The translations under genes and the position numbers were made by a program. Under the pieces are notes generated by a model. The model saw only the letters and a list, made by a program, of their open reading frames with translations, did no database searches and was not told where the DNA came from. Positions 56,522-64,000 of a DNA stretch of 64,000 nt are shown piece by piece. This DNA comes from Synechococcus sp. M16.1. GTDB taxonomy: Bacteria > Cyanobacteriota > Cyanobacteriia > PCC-6307 > Cyanobiaceae. The first letter of the stretch is position 1. Each line of letters begins with the position of its first letter. The DNA lies in NCBI RefSeq assembly GCF_014279895.1, contig NZ_CP047954.1, positions 620,001-684,000 of the forward strand, read 5' to 3'.

Positions 56522-56818
56522 GTGGCTCGTATTCCCCACGGTCGGTTGGCGACCTACGGCCAGATCGCTGATTTGATCGGTGCCTTTGGTTGTGCGCGTC
56601 AGGTGGGTTGGGCCTTGCGGCGGCTCAAGCTCCCATCCAGCGTTCCCTGGCACCGCGTGGTAAACGCTCAGGGCCGGATTTCGATGAGCCTCAGCCGTGA
56701 GGGCAGTGACTGGATCCAGCGGGATTTTCTGCTGGCTGAGGGCATTCCGGTGGATGAGGAAGGACGCTTGCCGCTGCGTCAGTTCCTCTGGCACCCGGAC
56801 GCCCATGCTGGGGACTGA
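56522..56818 (+). CDS. MGMT-like alkyltransferase-like protein (ATL)
   Basis: Resembles the DNA-binding domain of O6-alkylguanine alkyltransferase: ARIPHGRLATYGQIADLIGA and ARQVGWALRRLKLPSSVPWH. The reactive Cys of P-C-H-R is Trp in VPWHRVVNAQGRIS, so it is an ATL protein, which flags alkylated bases for nucleotide excision repair rather than repairing them. The only ordinary start is GTG 56522, yet the preceding in-frame codons spell FDQRVWSQ, the usual beginning of this domain. The true start may be a non-standard codon upstream. It is 4 bp before rsmB. Confidence 0.85.
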   Translation: MARIPHGRLATYGQIADLIGAFGCARQVGWALRRLKLPSSVPWHRVVNAQGRISMSLSREGSDWIQRDFLLAEGIPVDEEGRLPLRQFLWHPDAHAGD

Positions 56819-56821
56819 TGC

Positions 56822-58159
56822 GTGTCGCTTTTGTCTGATTCTGCTCCGATTGGACTGCTGCCGCGCCGTCTCGCCTGGGATGTGTTGCAGGCGGTTGCGG
56901 CTGGGGCCTATGCCGATGTGGCGCTGGAGCGGGTGCTGCGGGAGCGGGACCTCAAGCCTTCGGATCGGGGATTGGTGACCGAGCTGGCCTATGGCGCGAT
57001 CCGCCAACGGCGCACCCTCGATGCCTGGTTGGATCGGTTGGGCAAGGTGCCGGCCGAGAAGCAACCGCCCAAGCTGCGCTGGCTGTTGCATGTGGGGCTC
57101 TATCAACTGCTGTTGATGGAGCGGATTCCAGATTCAGCAGCGGTGAACACCGCTGTGGAATTGGCCAAAACCAGCAAGGGATTGGCCCGGCTGGCCCCTG
57201 TGGTGAACGGGGTTCTTCGGGCGGCGCTGCGGACGCGTGAGGCCGGCGAAACCCTGCCATTGACCAACGATTTGCCGGCTCAGCTCGCCCAGGCCCATTC
57301 CCTGCCGGATTGGTTCACCCAGTTGTTGGTCGAGTGGCGCGGGGCGGAGGGGGGCGCGGCGGTGGCCAGCGCCTGCAACCGCGTACCGGATCTGGATTTG
57401 CGGGTGAACCGGTTGCGATCGAGTCCTCCGCAGGTGCAGAAGGATCTCGCCGCGGCTGGCATCAACAGCGAGCCCATCGTTGGTTGTCCCGATGGCCTGC
57501 GCATCTCAGGCCACAGCGGCGATCTGCGCCACTGGCCTGGTTATGCCGAGGGCCATTGGTGTGTGCAGGATTGTTCGGCGCAATCGATTGCGCCTCTGCT
57601 CGATCCCCAGCCGGGAGATCGCATCCTGGATGCCTGTGCGGCTCCGGGGGGCAAATCCACCCATGTGGCGGAGTTGGTGGGAGATCAGGCGGAGATCTGG
57701 GCTGTGGACCGTTCAGCCGGACGGCTGAAGCGCGTTGCAGCCAATGCCGCCCGGCTTGGCCTCGCCTCCATCAATGCCCTGGCTGCGGATGCTGCCAATC
57801 TTTTGGAGCAGCGCCCCCAATGGCGTGAATCCTTTCAGCGGATCCTGATCGATGCCCCCTGCTCAGGGCTGGGAACCCTGGCCCGTCACCCCGATGCCCG
57901 TTGGCGGGTGACGCCCCAATCCATTCGTGGTCTTTTGCCCCAACAGCAAGCTCTCCTGGATGGGCTTTTGCCGTTGTTGGCTCCCCAAGGCGTGTTGGTG
58001 TACGCCACCTGCACCATTCATCCCGATGAAAATCAGCAACAGATCCAGGCGTTGTTGAAGCGACATCCATCGCTCTGCCTGGAGCAGGAGAGCCAGCTCT
58101 GGCCGGATCAAGCCAGCGGAGGAGATGGCTTCTATTCGGCTGTGCTGAAGCGGGCTTAA
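56822..58159 (+). CDS. rsmB: 16S rRNA (cytosine(967)-C(5))-methyltransferase
   Basis: SAM-dependent methyltransferase that makes m5C967 in 16S rRNA. The 445-residue protein starts at GTG 56822. The N-terminal NusB-like domain includes RGLVTELAYGAIRQRRTLDA and LYQLLLMERIPDSAAVNTAV. The catalytic domain has the SAM motif ILDACAAPGGKSTHVAELVG, the catalytic PCS in IDAPCSGLGTLARHPDARWR, and the TCTIHPDEN Cys loop. Confidence 0.96.
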   Translation: MSLLSDSAPIGLLPRRLAWDVLQAVAAGAYADVALERVLRERDLKPSDRGLVTELAYGAIRQRRTLDAWLDRLGKVPAEKQPPKLRWLLHVGLYQLLLMERIPDSAAVNTAVELAKTSKGLARLAPVVNGVLRAALRTREAGETLPLTNDLPAQLAQAHSLPDWFTQLLVEWRGAEGGAAVASACNRVPDLDLRVNRLRSSPPQVQKDLAAAGINSEPIVGCPDGLRISGHSGDLRHWPGYAEGHWCVQDCSAQSIAPLLDPQPGDRILDACAAPGGKSTHVAELVGDQAEIWAVDRSAGRLKRVAANAARLGLASINALAADAANLLEQRPQWRESFQRILIDAPCSGLGTLARHPDARWRVTPQSIRGLLPQQQALLDGLLPLLAPQGVLVYATCTIHPDENQQQIQALLKRHPSLCLEQESQLWPDQASGGDGFYSAVLKRA

Positions 58160-58168
58160 GGCCTTGGA

Positions 58169-60220
58169 TCAATCCCGGTTCCAGCGACGTCCCTGGCGAT
58201 CAACGCTCCTGCCAGACCCCCTATCTCTCCAGAGATAGGGGGTCTGGCGAGGCGGAGGCGCCAAGGGCGTGAGATCGGGCAGGCCGGTCTGCCCCGTCGG
58301 TTGAGCTCCATCAGGATCGCCGCTGCCATTCCCCTTCTCCTGCTCTGGTTTGGTCTTCGGTGGCTTGGCGATCGTTTTCGGGTCAACAGCCAAACGCACT
58401 TTGCGTTTCAGCTTGGGTTTGTCGGGGAAGTTGCGGACGGGGATCTCGTCCTTGATCTGGAGCATGAACTGCTTCCAAGCCCATGCCGCCTCGCCGCTGG
58501 TGCTCTTGGTGGCGCGGTCGTCGTCGTATCCGAACCAGACGCCCGTTGTGAGCTGAGGAATCGAGCCGATGAACCAAAGATCACGGGTGTTCTCTGACGT
58601 TCCCGTTTTGCCGGCCACCTGGCGATCATCGAGTTTTGCGGCGATGCCGGTGCCGCCGGTCACCACCCGCTGCAGCATCCAGTTCATGGTGTCCGCCACA
58701 TCACTATCAATCGCTCGCTTGCCTCGGTTGTCGCTGAGGCGTCGGCTCCAAAGCAGCTCATTCTTCGGTCCTCGGATTTCCTCAAAGGGGCTGGGTGAGA
58801 AGAACACGCCGCGGTTGGCCATGCCGGCATAGGCGGCGGTCATGTCGAGGATGGTTTGCTCGTAGGCCCCGATGGCCATGGGGTAGTACTTGCCGAGAGG
58901 CCGATCGGTGCCGATGTTGAAGTTGTTGGCAACCTCAATGACGGCATCAAATCCAACGATGTCCTGCAGTTGAACCGCCACCGTGTTCAGTGAGTTCTTC
59001 AGGGCATCGGCCAGGGAGATGTTGCCGTAGTACTTGTTGCCAAAGTTTTTTGGGCAGTAGCCGTTCCAGCACCGCTTGGCATCAAACACTTTGGTTTCGG
59101 GCTTCATTCCCCGATCAATGGCCGCGGCGTAGGGAAACAGCTTGAAGGTGGAGCCCGGAGAGCGCAGCGCCAGGATGGTGCGGTTGAACTGGCTCTTGGA
59201 GAAATCCTTGCCGCCCACCATTACCCGCACCAGTCCGTTGCCTGGATCGATCGAAACCATCGCGCCTTCCGTGTCGAAGGGGGCATTGGCTCGAATCACC
59301 TGCTGAGCCTTCTTCTGCCAGTCGAGATTCAGGCTGGTGCGCACCTTGACCCCGCCCACCTCCAGTTGCTCTGGCGTCAAGAATTTGGGCAGCTCCTGGG
59401 CAATCCAGGTGGTGAAGTAGGGCGCTGAACTGTTGAAGTACTTGGGTGTTGCTGGCTTCAGGCCGAGGGGGCTGTTGCGACCGCGCTCTGCCTCGCTGGC
59501 GGAGATGAATCCGGCCTGGGCCATGCGAGCCAGAACGATCGAGCGCCGTTCCTTGGCCAGATCTGGGTTCACCAGGGGTGAATAAATCGATGGAGCTGGC
59601 GGCAGCCCAGCGATCATGGCTGCTTCAGGAACCGTGAGCTGCTCCGGGGTTTTGGAGTAGTAGATCCAGGCCGCATCGGCAACGCCATAGGCGCCGGAGC
59701 CCAGGTAGACGTAATTGAGGTACTGCTCGAGGATCTGCTGCTTGCTCAGCTGGCGCTCCAGCTTCATGGCCAGAGCCGCTTCCTTGAGTTTGCGGGTGAT
59801 GGTGCGGTCTTGGCTCAAAAAGACGGTTCGAGCCAGCTGCTGGGTGATGGTGCTTGCCCCTTCCCGAACCGCCCCTTGGCGGACATTGGTGACGATGGCC
59901 CTGGCGATGCCCCAGCCATCAACACCGTCGTGCTGATAAAAGCGACGGTCTTCGGCAGCGATGAACGCCTCAGCCACCGTTGGCGGCATCGCACCGGGTT
60001 TCACCTTCTCCCGCGTGGCTGGCCCCAGCTTCTGGATCACCTTGCCGTTGGTGGAGAGCAGGGTGATCGTTCCCGGCCGATTGAAGCTGGCAATACCCCG
60101 GGCATCAGGCAGCGTGGCATCCACCAGTTCCGTCAGGGCGCGCATGCTTAGAGCAGCGCCCACGCCCACTGCAGCTGCTGTGCCAGCGATCATTGCCCAG
60201 TGCAGGCGGGAACGGTTCAC
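58169..60220 (-). CDS. penicillin-binding protein 1A, bifunctional transglycosylase/transpeptidase
   Basis: Class A PBP that polymerises and cross-links peptidoglycan, 683 residues. It has an N-terminal membrane helix (HWAMIAGTAAAVGVGAALSM). The GT51 transglycosylase has catalytic Glu90 in IAAEDRRFYQHDGVDGWGIA and EGASTITQQLARTVFL. The transpeptidase has S357-x-x-K360 (SPGSTFKLFP), SLNTVAVQ and KTGTSENTRD. A Lys/Pro-rich C-terminal tail ends in a segment encoded by a perfect inverted repeat (58211-58248). It overlaps chlG by 4 bp. Confidence 0.95.
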   Translation of the reverse strand: MNRSRLHWAMIAGTAAAVGVGAALSMRALTELVDATLPDARGIASFNRPGTITLLSTNGKVIQKLGPATREKVKPGAMPPTVAEAFIAAEDRRFYQHDGVDGWGIARAIVTNVRQGAVREGASTITQQLARTVFLSQDRTITRKLKEAALAMKLERQLSKQQILEQYLNYVYLGSGAYGVADAAWIYYSKTPEQLTVPEAAMIAGLPPAPSIYSPLVNPDLAKERRSIVLARMAQAGFISASEAERGRNSPLGLKPATPKYFNSSAPYFTTWIAQELPKFLTPEQLEVGGVKVRTSLNLDWQKKAQQVIRANAPFDTEGAMVSIDPGNGLVRVMVGGKDFSKSQFNRTILALRSPGSTFKLFPYAAAIDRGMKPETKVFDAKRCWNGYCPKNFGNKYYGNISLADALKNSLNTVAVQLQDIVGFDAVIEVANNFNIGTDRPLGKYYPMAIGAYEQTILDMTAAYAGMANRGVFFSPSPFEEIRGPKNELLWSRRLSDNRGKRAIDSDVADTMNWMLQRVVTGGTGIAAKLDDRQVAGKTGTSENTRDLWFIGSIPQLTTGVWFGYDDDRATKSTSGEAAWAWKQFMLQIKDEIPVRNFPDKPKLKRKVRLAVDPKTIAKPPKTKPEQEKGNGSGDPDGAQPTGQTGLPDLTPLAPPPRQTPYLWRDRGSGRSVDRQGRRWNRD
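58211..58248. repeat. perfect 18-bp inverted repeat in the PBP1A C-terminal codons
   Basis: GCCAGACCCCCTATCTCT (58211-58228), two bases, then the exact reverse complement (58231-58248). On the minus strand it encodes PPRQTPYLWRDRGSGR near the end of PBP1A. It lies 52 bp past the convergent rsmB stop. There is no U-run, so it is not a classical intrinsic terminator, but the hairpin would be very stable in either transcript. Confidence 0.92.
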
Positions 60221-61170
60221 ATCACCTGGGTCAAGGGGCTATGGCCCACGGCCAGAGCGGTCACCAGCATGCCGAGCACCAGGAAGGGCTGGGCACTGGC
60301 CTGATATTTCACGTCAAAGGCCACGGGGTCTCTCAGCAGCCAGATGTCCTGGAAGGTGATCTGGGGAACGATCAACAGAACCAGCAGAACCGCTGCAAAA
60401 TGCTGGCCGATCCCGATCAAGACGGCAACCATCGCCAGCTGAAAAACATCGATCATCGCGGCGCTGATCCAACTGGCGCGTTTGATGCCGAACACCACTG
60501 GCAACGATTGAAGTCCGAGTTCACGGTCGCCCTCAACGCTCTTGAAGTCGTTGACGACAGCGATGCCGAGGCCCGCAAGGCTGTAGGCCAGGGTGAGCAG
60601 TGCAGTGCCCCAGGTCAGCTGCCCAAACAGGGCCTGGCCGGCCCACCAGGGCAGGGCGATGTAGCTGGCGCCGAGGGCGTAGTTCCCCAGCCAACCGTTC
60701 TGCTTCAGCTTCAGCGGAGGTGCTGAATAGATGTAGCTCACAAACGAGCCACCCAACGCCAGCAGAAAAACCACGGGCGTGGTGTGGCCGGCCCAGCGGT
60801 CGAGTCCGTAAGACACGCCTAAACCGGCGAGCAGCAGCACCCAGATCTGCAGCTTCACTTGGCCCAGTGGAATCGCTCCCGACGGGATTGGCCGATACGG
60901 CTCGTTGATCGCGTCGATCTCACGGTCGTAGTAGTCGTTGATGGTTTGGGTGAAACCCGCCAGCAGGGGGCCGCTCATCAACATGCAGGCGAAGGCGGCA
61001 AGCACGTGATCCACACGCCACTCGTAGTTGCCGCTGGCTGCAGCACCACAGACCACCCCCCAGATCAAGGGGATCCAGGTGACCGGTTTCATCAGCTGCA
61101 GCCGCAGCTTCCAGATGTTGGTGGTGCCTGAGGCACCTTTCATCCCAAGCAGCTGACGCGCGTCGCTCAC
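60217..61170 (-). CDS. chlG: chlorophyll a synthase
   Basis: Membrane prenyltransferase of the UbiA superfamily that attaches phytyl or geranylgeranyl diphosphate to chlorophyllide. The 317-residue protein has the Mg-diphosphate motif NDYYDREIDAINEPYRPIPS and the second loop NDFKSVEGDRELGLQSLPVV, with about eight helices. It overlaps the PBP1A start by 4 bp and follows petP by 11 bp. Confidence 0.96.
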   Translation of the reverse strand: MSDARQLLGMKGASGTTNIWKLRLQLMKPVTWIPLIWGVVCGAAASGNYEWRVDHVLAAFACMLMSGPLLAGFTQTINDYYDREIDAINEPYRPIPSGAIPLGQVKLQIWVLLLAGLGVSYGLDRWAGHTTPVVFLLALGGSFVSYIYSAPPLKLKQNGWLGNYALGASYIALPWWAGQALFGQLTWGTALLTLAYSLAGLGIAVVNDFKSVEGDRELGLQSLPVVFGIKRASWISAAMIDVFQLAMVAVLIGIGQHFAAVLLVLLIVPQITFQDIWLLRDPVAFDVKYQASAQPFLVLGMLVTALAVGHSPLTQVM

Positions 61171-61181
61171 AGAGATAGTCC

Positions 61182-61397
61182 TCAGGCGGCGGCGATTTCG
61201 TCTTCGAAGAACCAGCTGGTGGAGCCATCGCTGAGCTCAACAACCACACCGATTCCTTTGCCGTCGACGGTGCGGAAATCCTTCACCGTGCCGTTGGCGT
61301 CCTTCTTCAGAAGGTCAACCATGGCCTGGGGAATGCGATCACGCACGCGGGTCACGCGAACCTTGGAGCCGATCGAAATGGCGTCAGCCTGGGACAT
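61182..61397 (-). CDS. petP: cytochrome b6f-associated PetP (DUF2862)
   Basis: A 71-residue soluble SH3-like beta protein that associates with the cytosolic side of the cytochrome b6f complex in cyanobacteria. The pattern [20 protein letters not shown], then [20 protein letters not shown] and [14 protein letters not shown], matches the family. It is upstream of chlG in one minus-strand unit with PBP1A. Confidence 0.9.
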   Translation of the reverse strand: MSQADAISIGSKVRVTRVRDRIPQAMVDLLKKDANGTVKDFRTVDGKGIGVVVELSDGSTSWFFEDEIAAA

Positions 61398-61453
61398 GGC
61401 CTGCGAGGCTTGGAGAGTGGCGCAACCCTAACAGTCGCTTTTGCGCCGAATCG

Positions 61454-62224
61454 ATGGTTGCTCTGCGTCTGATTCCTTGCCTGGATGTCGCCCGGGGACG
61501 GGTGGTGAAAGGTGTCAATTTCGTTGGCCTGCGCGATGCCGGCGATCCAGTGGAGCTGGCTTGCCGTTACAGCCGGGCAGGGGCGGATGAACTCGTTTTC
61601 CTCGACATCGCAGCCAGCCATGAGGGGCGCGGCACCCTGATCGACATGGTGCGTCGAACGGCTGAATCGGTCACGATTCCTTTCACGGTTGGCGGCGGCA
61701 TCAGCACCGTTGAAGGGATTACCGAGTTGTTGCGGGCCGGTGCCGACAAGGTGAGCCTCAACTCCTCGGCGGTGCGGCGGCCTGAGCTGGTGCGAGAGGG
61801 GGCCGATCAGTTCGGCTGCCAGTGCATCGTCGTGGCCATTGATGCCCGTCGTCGCGATGCCGGCGGCTGGGATGTGTACGTGAAGGGAGGCCGCGAGAAC
61901 ACGGGCCTCGATGTTGTGGAGTGGGCCCAGCGGGTGGCTGGCCTCGGGGCTGGAGAGATCCTGCTCACCTCCATGGATGGTGATGGCACCCAGGCTGGTT
62001 ATGACCTCGCCCTGACCAGGGCCGTGGCCGATGCGGTCCCCATCCCGGTAATCGCCTCCGGTGGTGCGGGTTGCCTGGATCACATCGCTGAGGCGTTGGA
62101 CGTGGGCCCCGAGGGAGGCCATGCTTCCGCAGCCTTGCTGGCCTCGTTGCTGCACGACGGTGTTCTCACCGTGGAACAGATCAAGCAAGATCTGCTTTCC
62201 CGTGGCCTGACGATCCGTCCATGA
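61454..62224 (+). CDS. hisF: imidazole glycerol phosphate synthase subunit HisF
   Basis: Cyclase subunit that, with HisH-supplied ammonia, forms imidazole glycerol phosphate and AICAR in histidine synthesis. The 256-residue (beta-alpha)8 barrel has catalytic Asp11-type [47 protein letters not shown] and the second Asp in [17 protein letters not shown]. Its stop overlaps the next start (ATGA). Confidence 0.97.
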   Translation: MVALRLIPCLDVARGRVVKGVNFVGLRDAGDPVELACRYSRAGADELVFLDIAASHEGRGTLIDMVRRTAESVTIPFTVGGGISTVEGITELLRAGADKVSLNSSAVRRPELVREGADQFGCQCIVVAIDARRRDAGGWDVYVKGGRENTGLDVVEWAQRVAGLGAGEILLTSMDGDGTQAGYDLALTRAVADAVPIPVIASGGAGCLDHIAEALDVGPEGGHASAALLASLLHDGVLTVEQIKQDLLSRGLTIRP

Positions 62225-62922
62225 AGCCTGGTGATCCCGCGGCGGTGGAACAGCTGTTTGACGCTGTCGCTCCTCGCTACGACCGCCTCAACGATGTGCT
62301 CAGTTTCGGGTTGCATCGCCAGTGGAAACGTCAGTTGGTGCGCGCCCTCAAGCCGGTGGCTGGTGAGCACTGGCTGGATCTGTGCTGCGGAACGGGGGAC
62401 CTGGCCTTGGAATTGGGGCGATGTGTTCGCCCCGCTGGTGCTGTCACTGGTCTCGATGCCGCCGCTGCTCCGCTTGAGCGCGCCCGCCAGCGCCAGCGCC
62501 AGCAGCCCTGGTTGCCGGTGACCTTCCAGCAAGGGGATGCTCTGCAAACCGGCTTGCCCACTGCCTGCGTGGATGGTGCGGTGATGGCCTACGGATTGCG
62601 CAATCTGGCTGACCCCCTGCAGGGGCTGAAGGAACTGCGCCGGCTGTTGAAGCCCGGCGGGCGTGCCGGGGTGCTGGACTTCAACCGTTTGCCCCAAAGC
62701 GGCGCGGCGGCTGCCTTTCAGCGCTTCTATCTGCGTCGCCTGGTGGTGCCCGCTGCCTCCTCTGTGGGTTTACGGGAGGAATACGCCTACTTGGAGAAAA
62801 GCCTGGAGCGCTTTCCTGCGGGGCCTGAACAGGAGCGGCTGGCACGGCAGGCGGGATTTGCCGAAGCGAACCACCGCTCGCTCGTGGCCGGGCAGATGGG
62901 CGTTTTGATCCTTAGGGCATGA
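62221..62922 (+). CDS. menG: UbiE/MenG-type quinone C-methyltransferase
   Basis: SAM-dependent methyltransferase. In cyanobacteria this enzyme methylates demethylphylloquinol at the last step to phylloquinone, the PSI cofactor A1. The 233-residue protein shows [20 protein letters not shown], the SAM loop [39 protein letters not shown] and [16 protein letters not shown]. It is translationally coupled to hisF by a 4-bp overlap. Confidence 0.92.
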   Translation: MKPGDPAAVEQLFDAVAPRYDRLNDVLSFGLHRQWKRQLVRALKPVAGEHWLDLCCGTGDLALELGRCVRPAGAVTGLDAAAAPLERARQRQRQQPWLPVTFQQGDALQTGLPTACVDGAVMAYGLRNLADPLQGLKELRRLLKPGGRAGVLDFNRLPQSGAAAAFQRFYLRRLVVPAASSVGLREEYAYLEKSLERFPAGPEQERLARQAGFAEANHRSLVAGQMGVLILRA

Positions 62923-63001
62923 ATCTTCGCCTGCGTCGCTTGCGACACACCCCGCTGCTGACGTAGGAAAGCTGAAGAGAACGTTAAGGGGAGGTTCCGG
63001 T

Positions 63002-63352
63002 TTGGCGTTTCCGCGGCCGAAGCTGCTGCCCCGCATTGAAGAGCTGCTTCAGGAAGTGCAGTGGCTGGATGGCCTGATCCTGATCACCGACTCCGACCGC
63101 GCCTGTTTCGTCTCCTTCTCGCAGGTGGATCCACTGTTGCGTCGCCTGCGCCAGCGCCCCAAGGGCCCTGAGGTCGCTGAAAAGCTGTGCATGTCCTTGC
63201 TGGATTGCCATGGCAAGGGCGGTGCAAAGCCCGTCCTGGTTTTTCAGGGGGATGGCAGTTTCTGGCTCGGAATGATTGGTCCCAGCGGCAACAATCCGCA
63301 TCGCCATCACGCCATCGCGCACCTGCACCGTTGCCTGGCTTTGGAGGGCTGA
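63002..63352 (+). CDS. conserved hypothetical protein
   Basis: Unrecognised 116-residue soluble protein starting at TTG 63002. It has an N-terminal helix (LLPRIEELLQEVQWLDGLIL), a strand-rich centre (LITDSDRACFVSFSQVDPLL) and a C-terminal GDGSFWLGMIGPSGNNPHRH with several His. It is the middle gene of a same-strand run between menG and glyQ. No domain is assigned. Confidence 0.65.
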   Translation: MAFPRPKLLPRIEELLQEVQWLDGLILITDSDRACFVSFSQVDPLLRRLRQRPKGPEVAEKLCMSLLDCHGKGGAKPVLVFQGDGSFWLGMIGPSGNNPHRHHAIAHLHRCLALEG

Positions 63353-63394
63353 CCGGCCACTGGGCAGAATCGGAACCCAGGACGCCCCGGCCCA

Positions 63395-64000
63395 GTGCAT
63401 TTTCAGGACATCATCAGCACGCTCAACCGGTTCTGGGCAGACCAGGGATGTCTGTTGCTGCAGCCCTACGACACCGAAAAGGGTGCCGGCACCATGAGCC
63501 CCCACACGGTGCTCCGGGCCATTGGCCCAGAGCCCTGGGCCGTGGCCTATCCCGAACCCTGCCGTCGCCCCACCGATGGCCGTTATGGCGACAACCCCAA
63601 CCGGGCCCAGCACTATTTCCAGTACCAGGTGCTGATCAAGCCATCCCCAGATGGCATCCAGGAGACCTACCTGGCGTCATTGGAGGAGTTGGGCATCAAG
63701 GCCGCTGACCACGACATCCGTTTCGTCGAAGACAACTGGGAGTCCCCAACCCTCGGCGCCTGGGGTGTGGGCTGGGAAGTGTGGCTCGACGGCATGGAGG
63801 TGACCCAGTTCACCTATTTCCAGCAATGCGGCGGCATCGATTGCAAGCCCGTTTCGATTGAGATCACCTACGGGCTCGAGCGGCTGGCGATGTATCTCCA
63901 AGACGTGGAAAGCATCTGGGACCTCAGCTGGAACAGCGAGCGCAGTTACGGCGAGATCTGGCTGCCGTTTGAAAAGGGGCAGTGCCACTTCAACTTTGAG
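63395..64000 (+). CDS. glyQ: glycyl-tRNA synthetase alpha subunit (C-terminus cut by window edge)
   Basis: Class II synthetase alpha chain of the bacterial alpha2beta2 type. The 202 visible codons begin at GTG 63395 ([20 protein letters not shown] follows) and include [20 protein letters not shown], the class II motif [20 protein letters not shown] and [20 protein letters not shown]. The rest lies right of the window. Confidence 0.97.
   Translation, partial: MHFQDIISTLNRFWADQGCLLLQPYDTEKGAGTMSPHTVLRAIGPEPWAVAYPEPCRRPTDGRYGDNPNRAQHYFQYQVLIKPSPDGIQETYLASLEELGIKAADHDIRFVEDNWESPTLGAWGVGWEVWLDGMEVTQFTYFQQCGGIDCKPVSIEITYGLERLAMYLQDVESIWDLSWNSERSYGEIWLPFEKGQCHFNFE

Overview
The window looks like chromosomal DNA of a marine picocyanobacterium of the alpha-cyanobacterial type, most likely a marine Synechococcus. 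The evidence is a form IA Rubisco inside an alpha-carboxysome (cso) cluster, the NDH-1 CO2-uptake genes ndhF4/ndhD4/cupB beside it, both light-dependent and light-independent protochlorophyllide reductases, psaM, chlG, petP, and the acyl-ACP reductase / aldehyde deformylating oxygenase pair. I cannot name a strain. Most of the window is GC-rich and gene-dense with very short intergenic gaps. I saw no rRNA, convincing tRNA or CRISPR array.

Layout. 1-9.7 kb: ribosomal protein S1 (left-truncated), a creatininase-family protein, the alkane pair ADO/AAR followed by accA, an SDR, folE, trpF, an M50 protease, a lipoate-ligase-like protein and a TauE-type permease. 9.7-15.8 kb: photosynthesis assembly (CRR6-like, psaM, por, chlL, chlB, chlN). 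16.4-31.5 kb: a CO2-concentrating block: csoS1D, rdgB (opposite strand), csoS1, cbbL, cbbS, csoS2, csoSCA, csoS4A, csoS4B, a csoS1 paralogue with a long basic N-terminus, ndhF4, ndhD4, cupB, an acRAF-type PCD-like protein and cbbX. These genes supply bicarbonate through NDH-1 CO2 hydration, fix CO2 in the carboxysome and assemble or repair Rubisco. 31.5-40.1 kb: an overlapping minus-strand set (CLC channel, 2Fe-2S ferredoxin, cobQ, Npun_F0494-like), then maf, DUF4079, rpsD, yidD, a glutaredoxin-like protein, murE and a class V aminotransferase.

40.0-48.4 kb is the one clearly accessory region: an integrated element of about 8.35 kb. It has a tyrosine recombinase at its left edge, a perfect 20-bp direct repeat at its ends, paired GTGACTAAAG repeats just inside each end, and a load of small, mostly exported or membrane proteins. 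Its target is the 5' coding end of the aminotransferase gene. The element supplies a replacement start codon and first codons so the gene stays intact, and the displaced original start (MRDLCPALQNKTYFN, then a stop) lies at the far end. This is the most interesting feature of the window.

48.4-64 kb: after a short poorly defined stretch the core genome resumes: a GAF protein, a GGCT-like protein that probably starts at CTG, NifU-like, mqo, an SMR transporter, lepA, an ABC permease, trmH, an alkyltransferase-like protein, rsmB, PBP1A, chlG, petP, hisF, a UbiE/MenG-type methyltransferase and glyQ (right-truncated). Several intrinsic terminators lie inside neighbouring coding sequences (folE terminator in trpF, rpsD terminator in the DUF4079 leader), and a perfect 18-bp inverted repeat lies in the last codons of the PBP1A gene.
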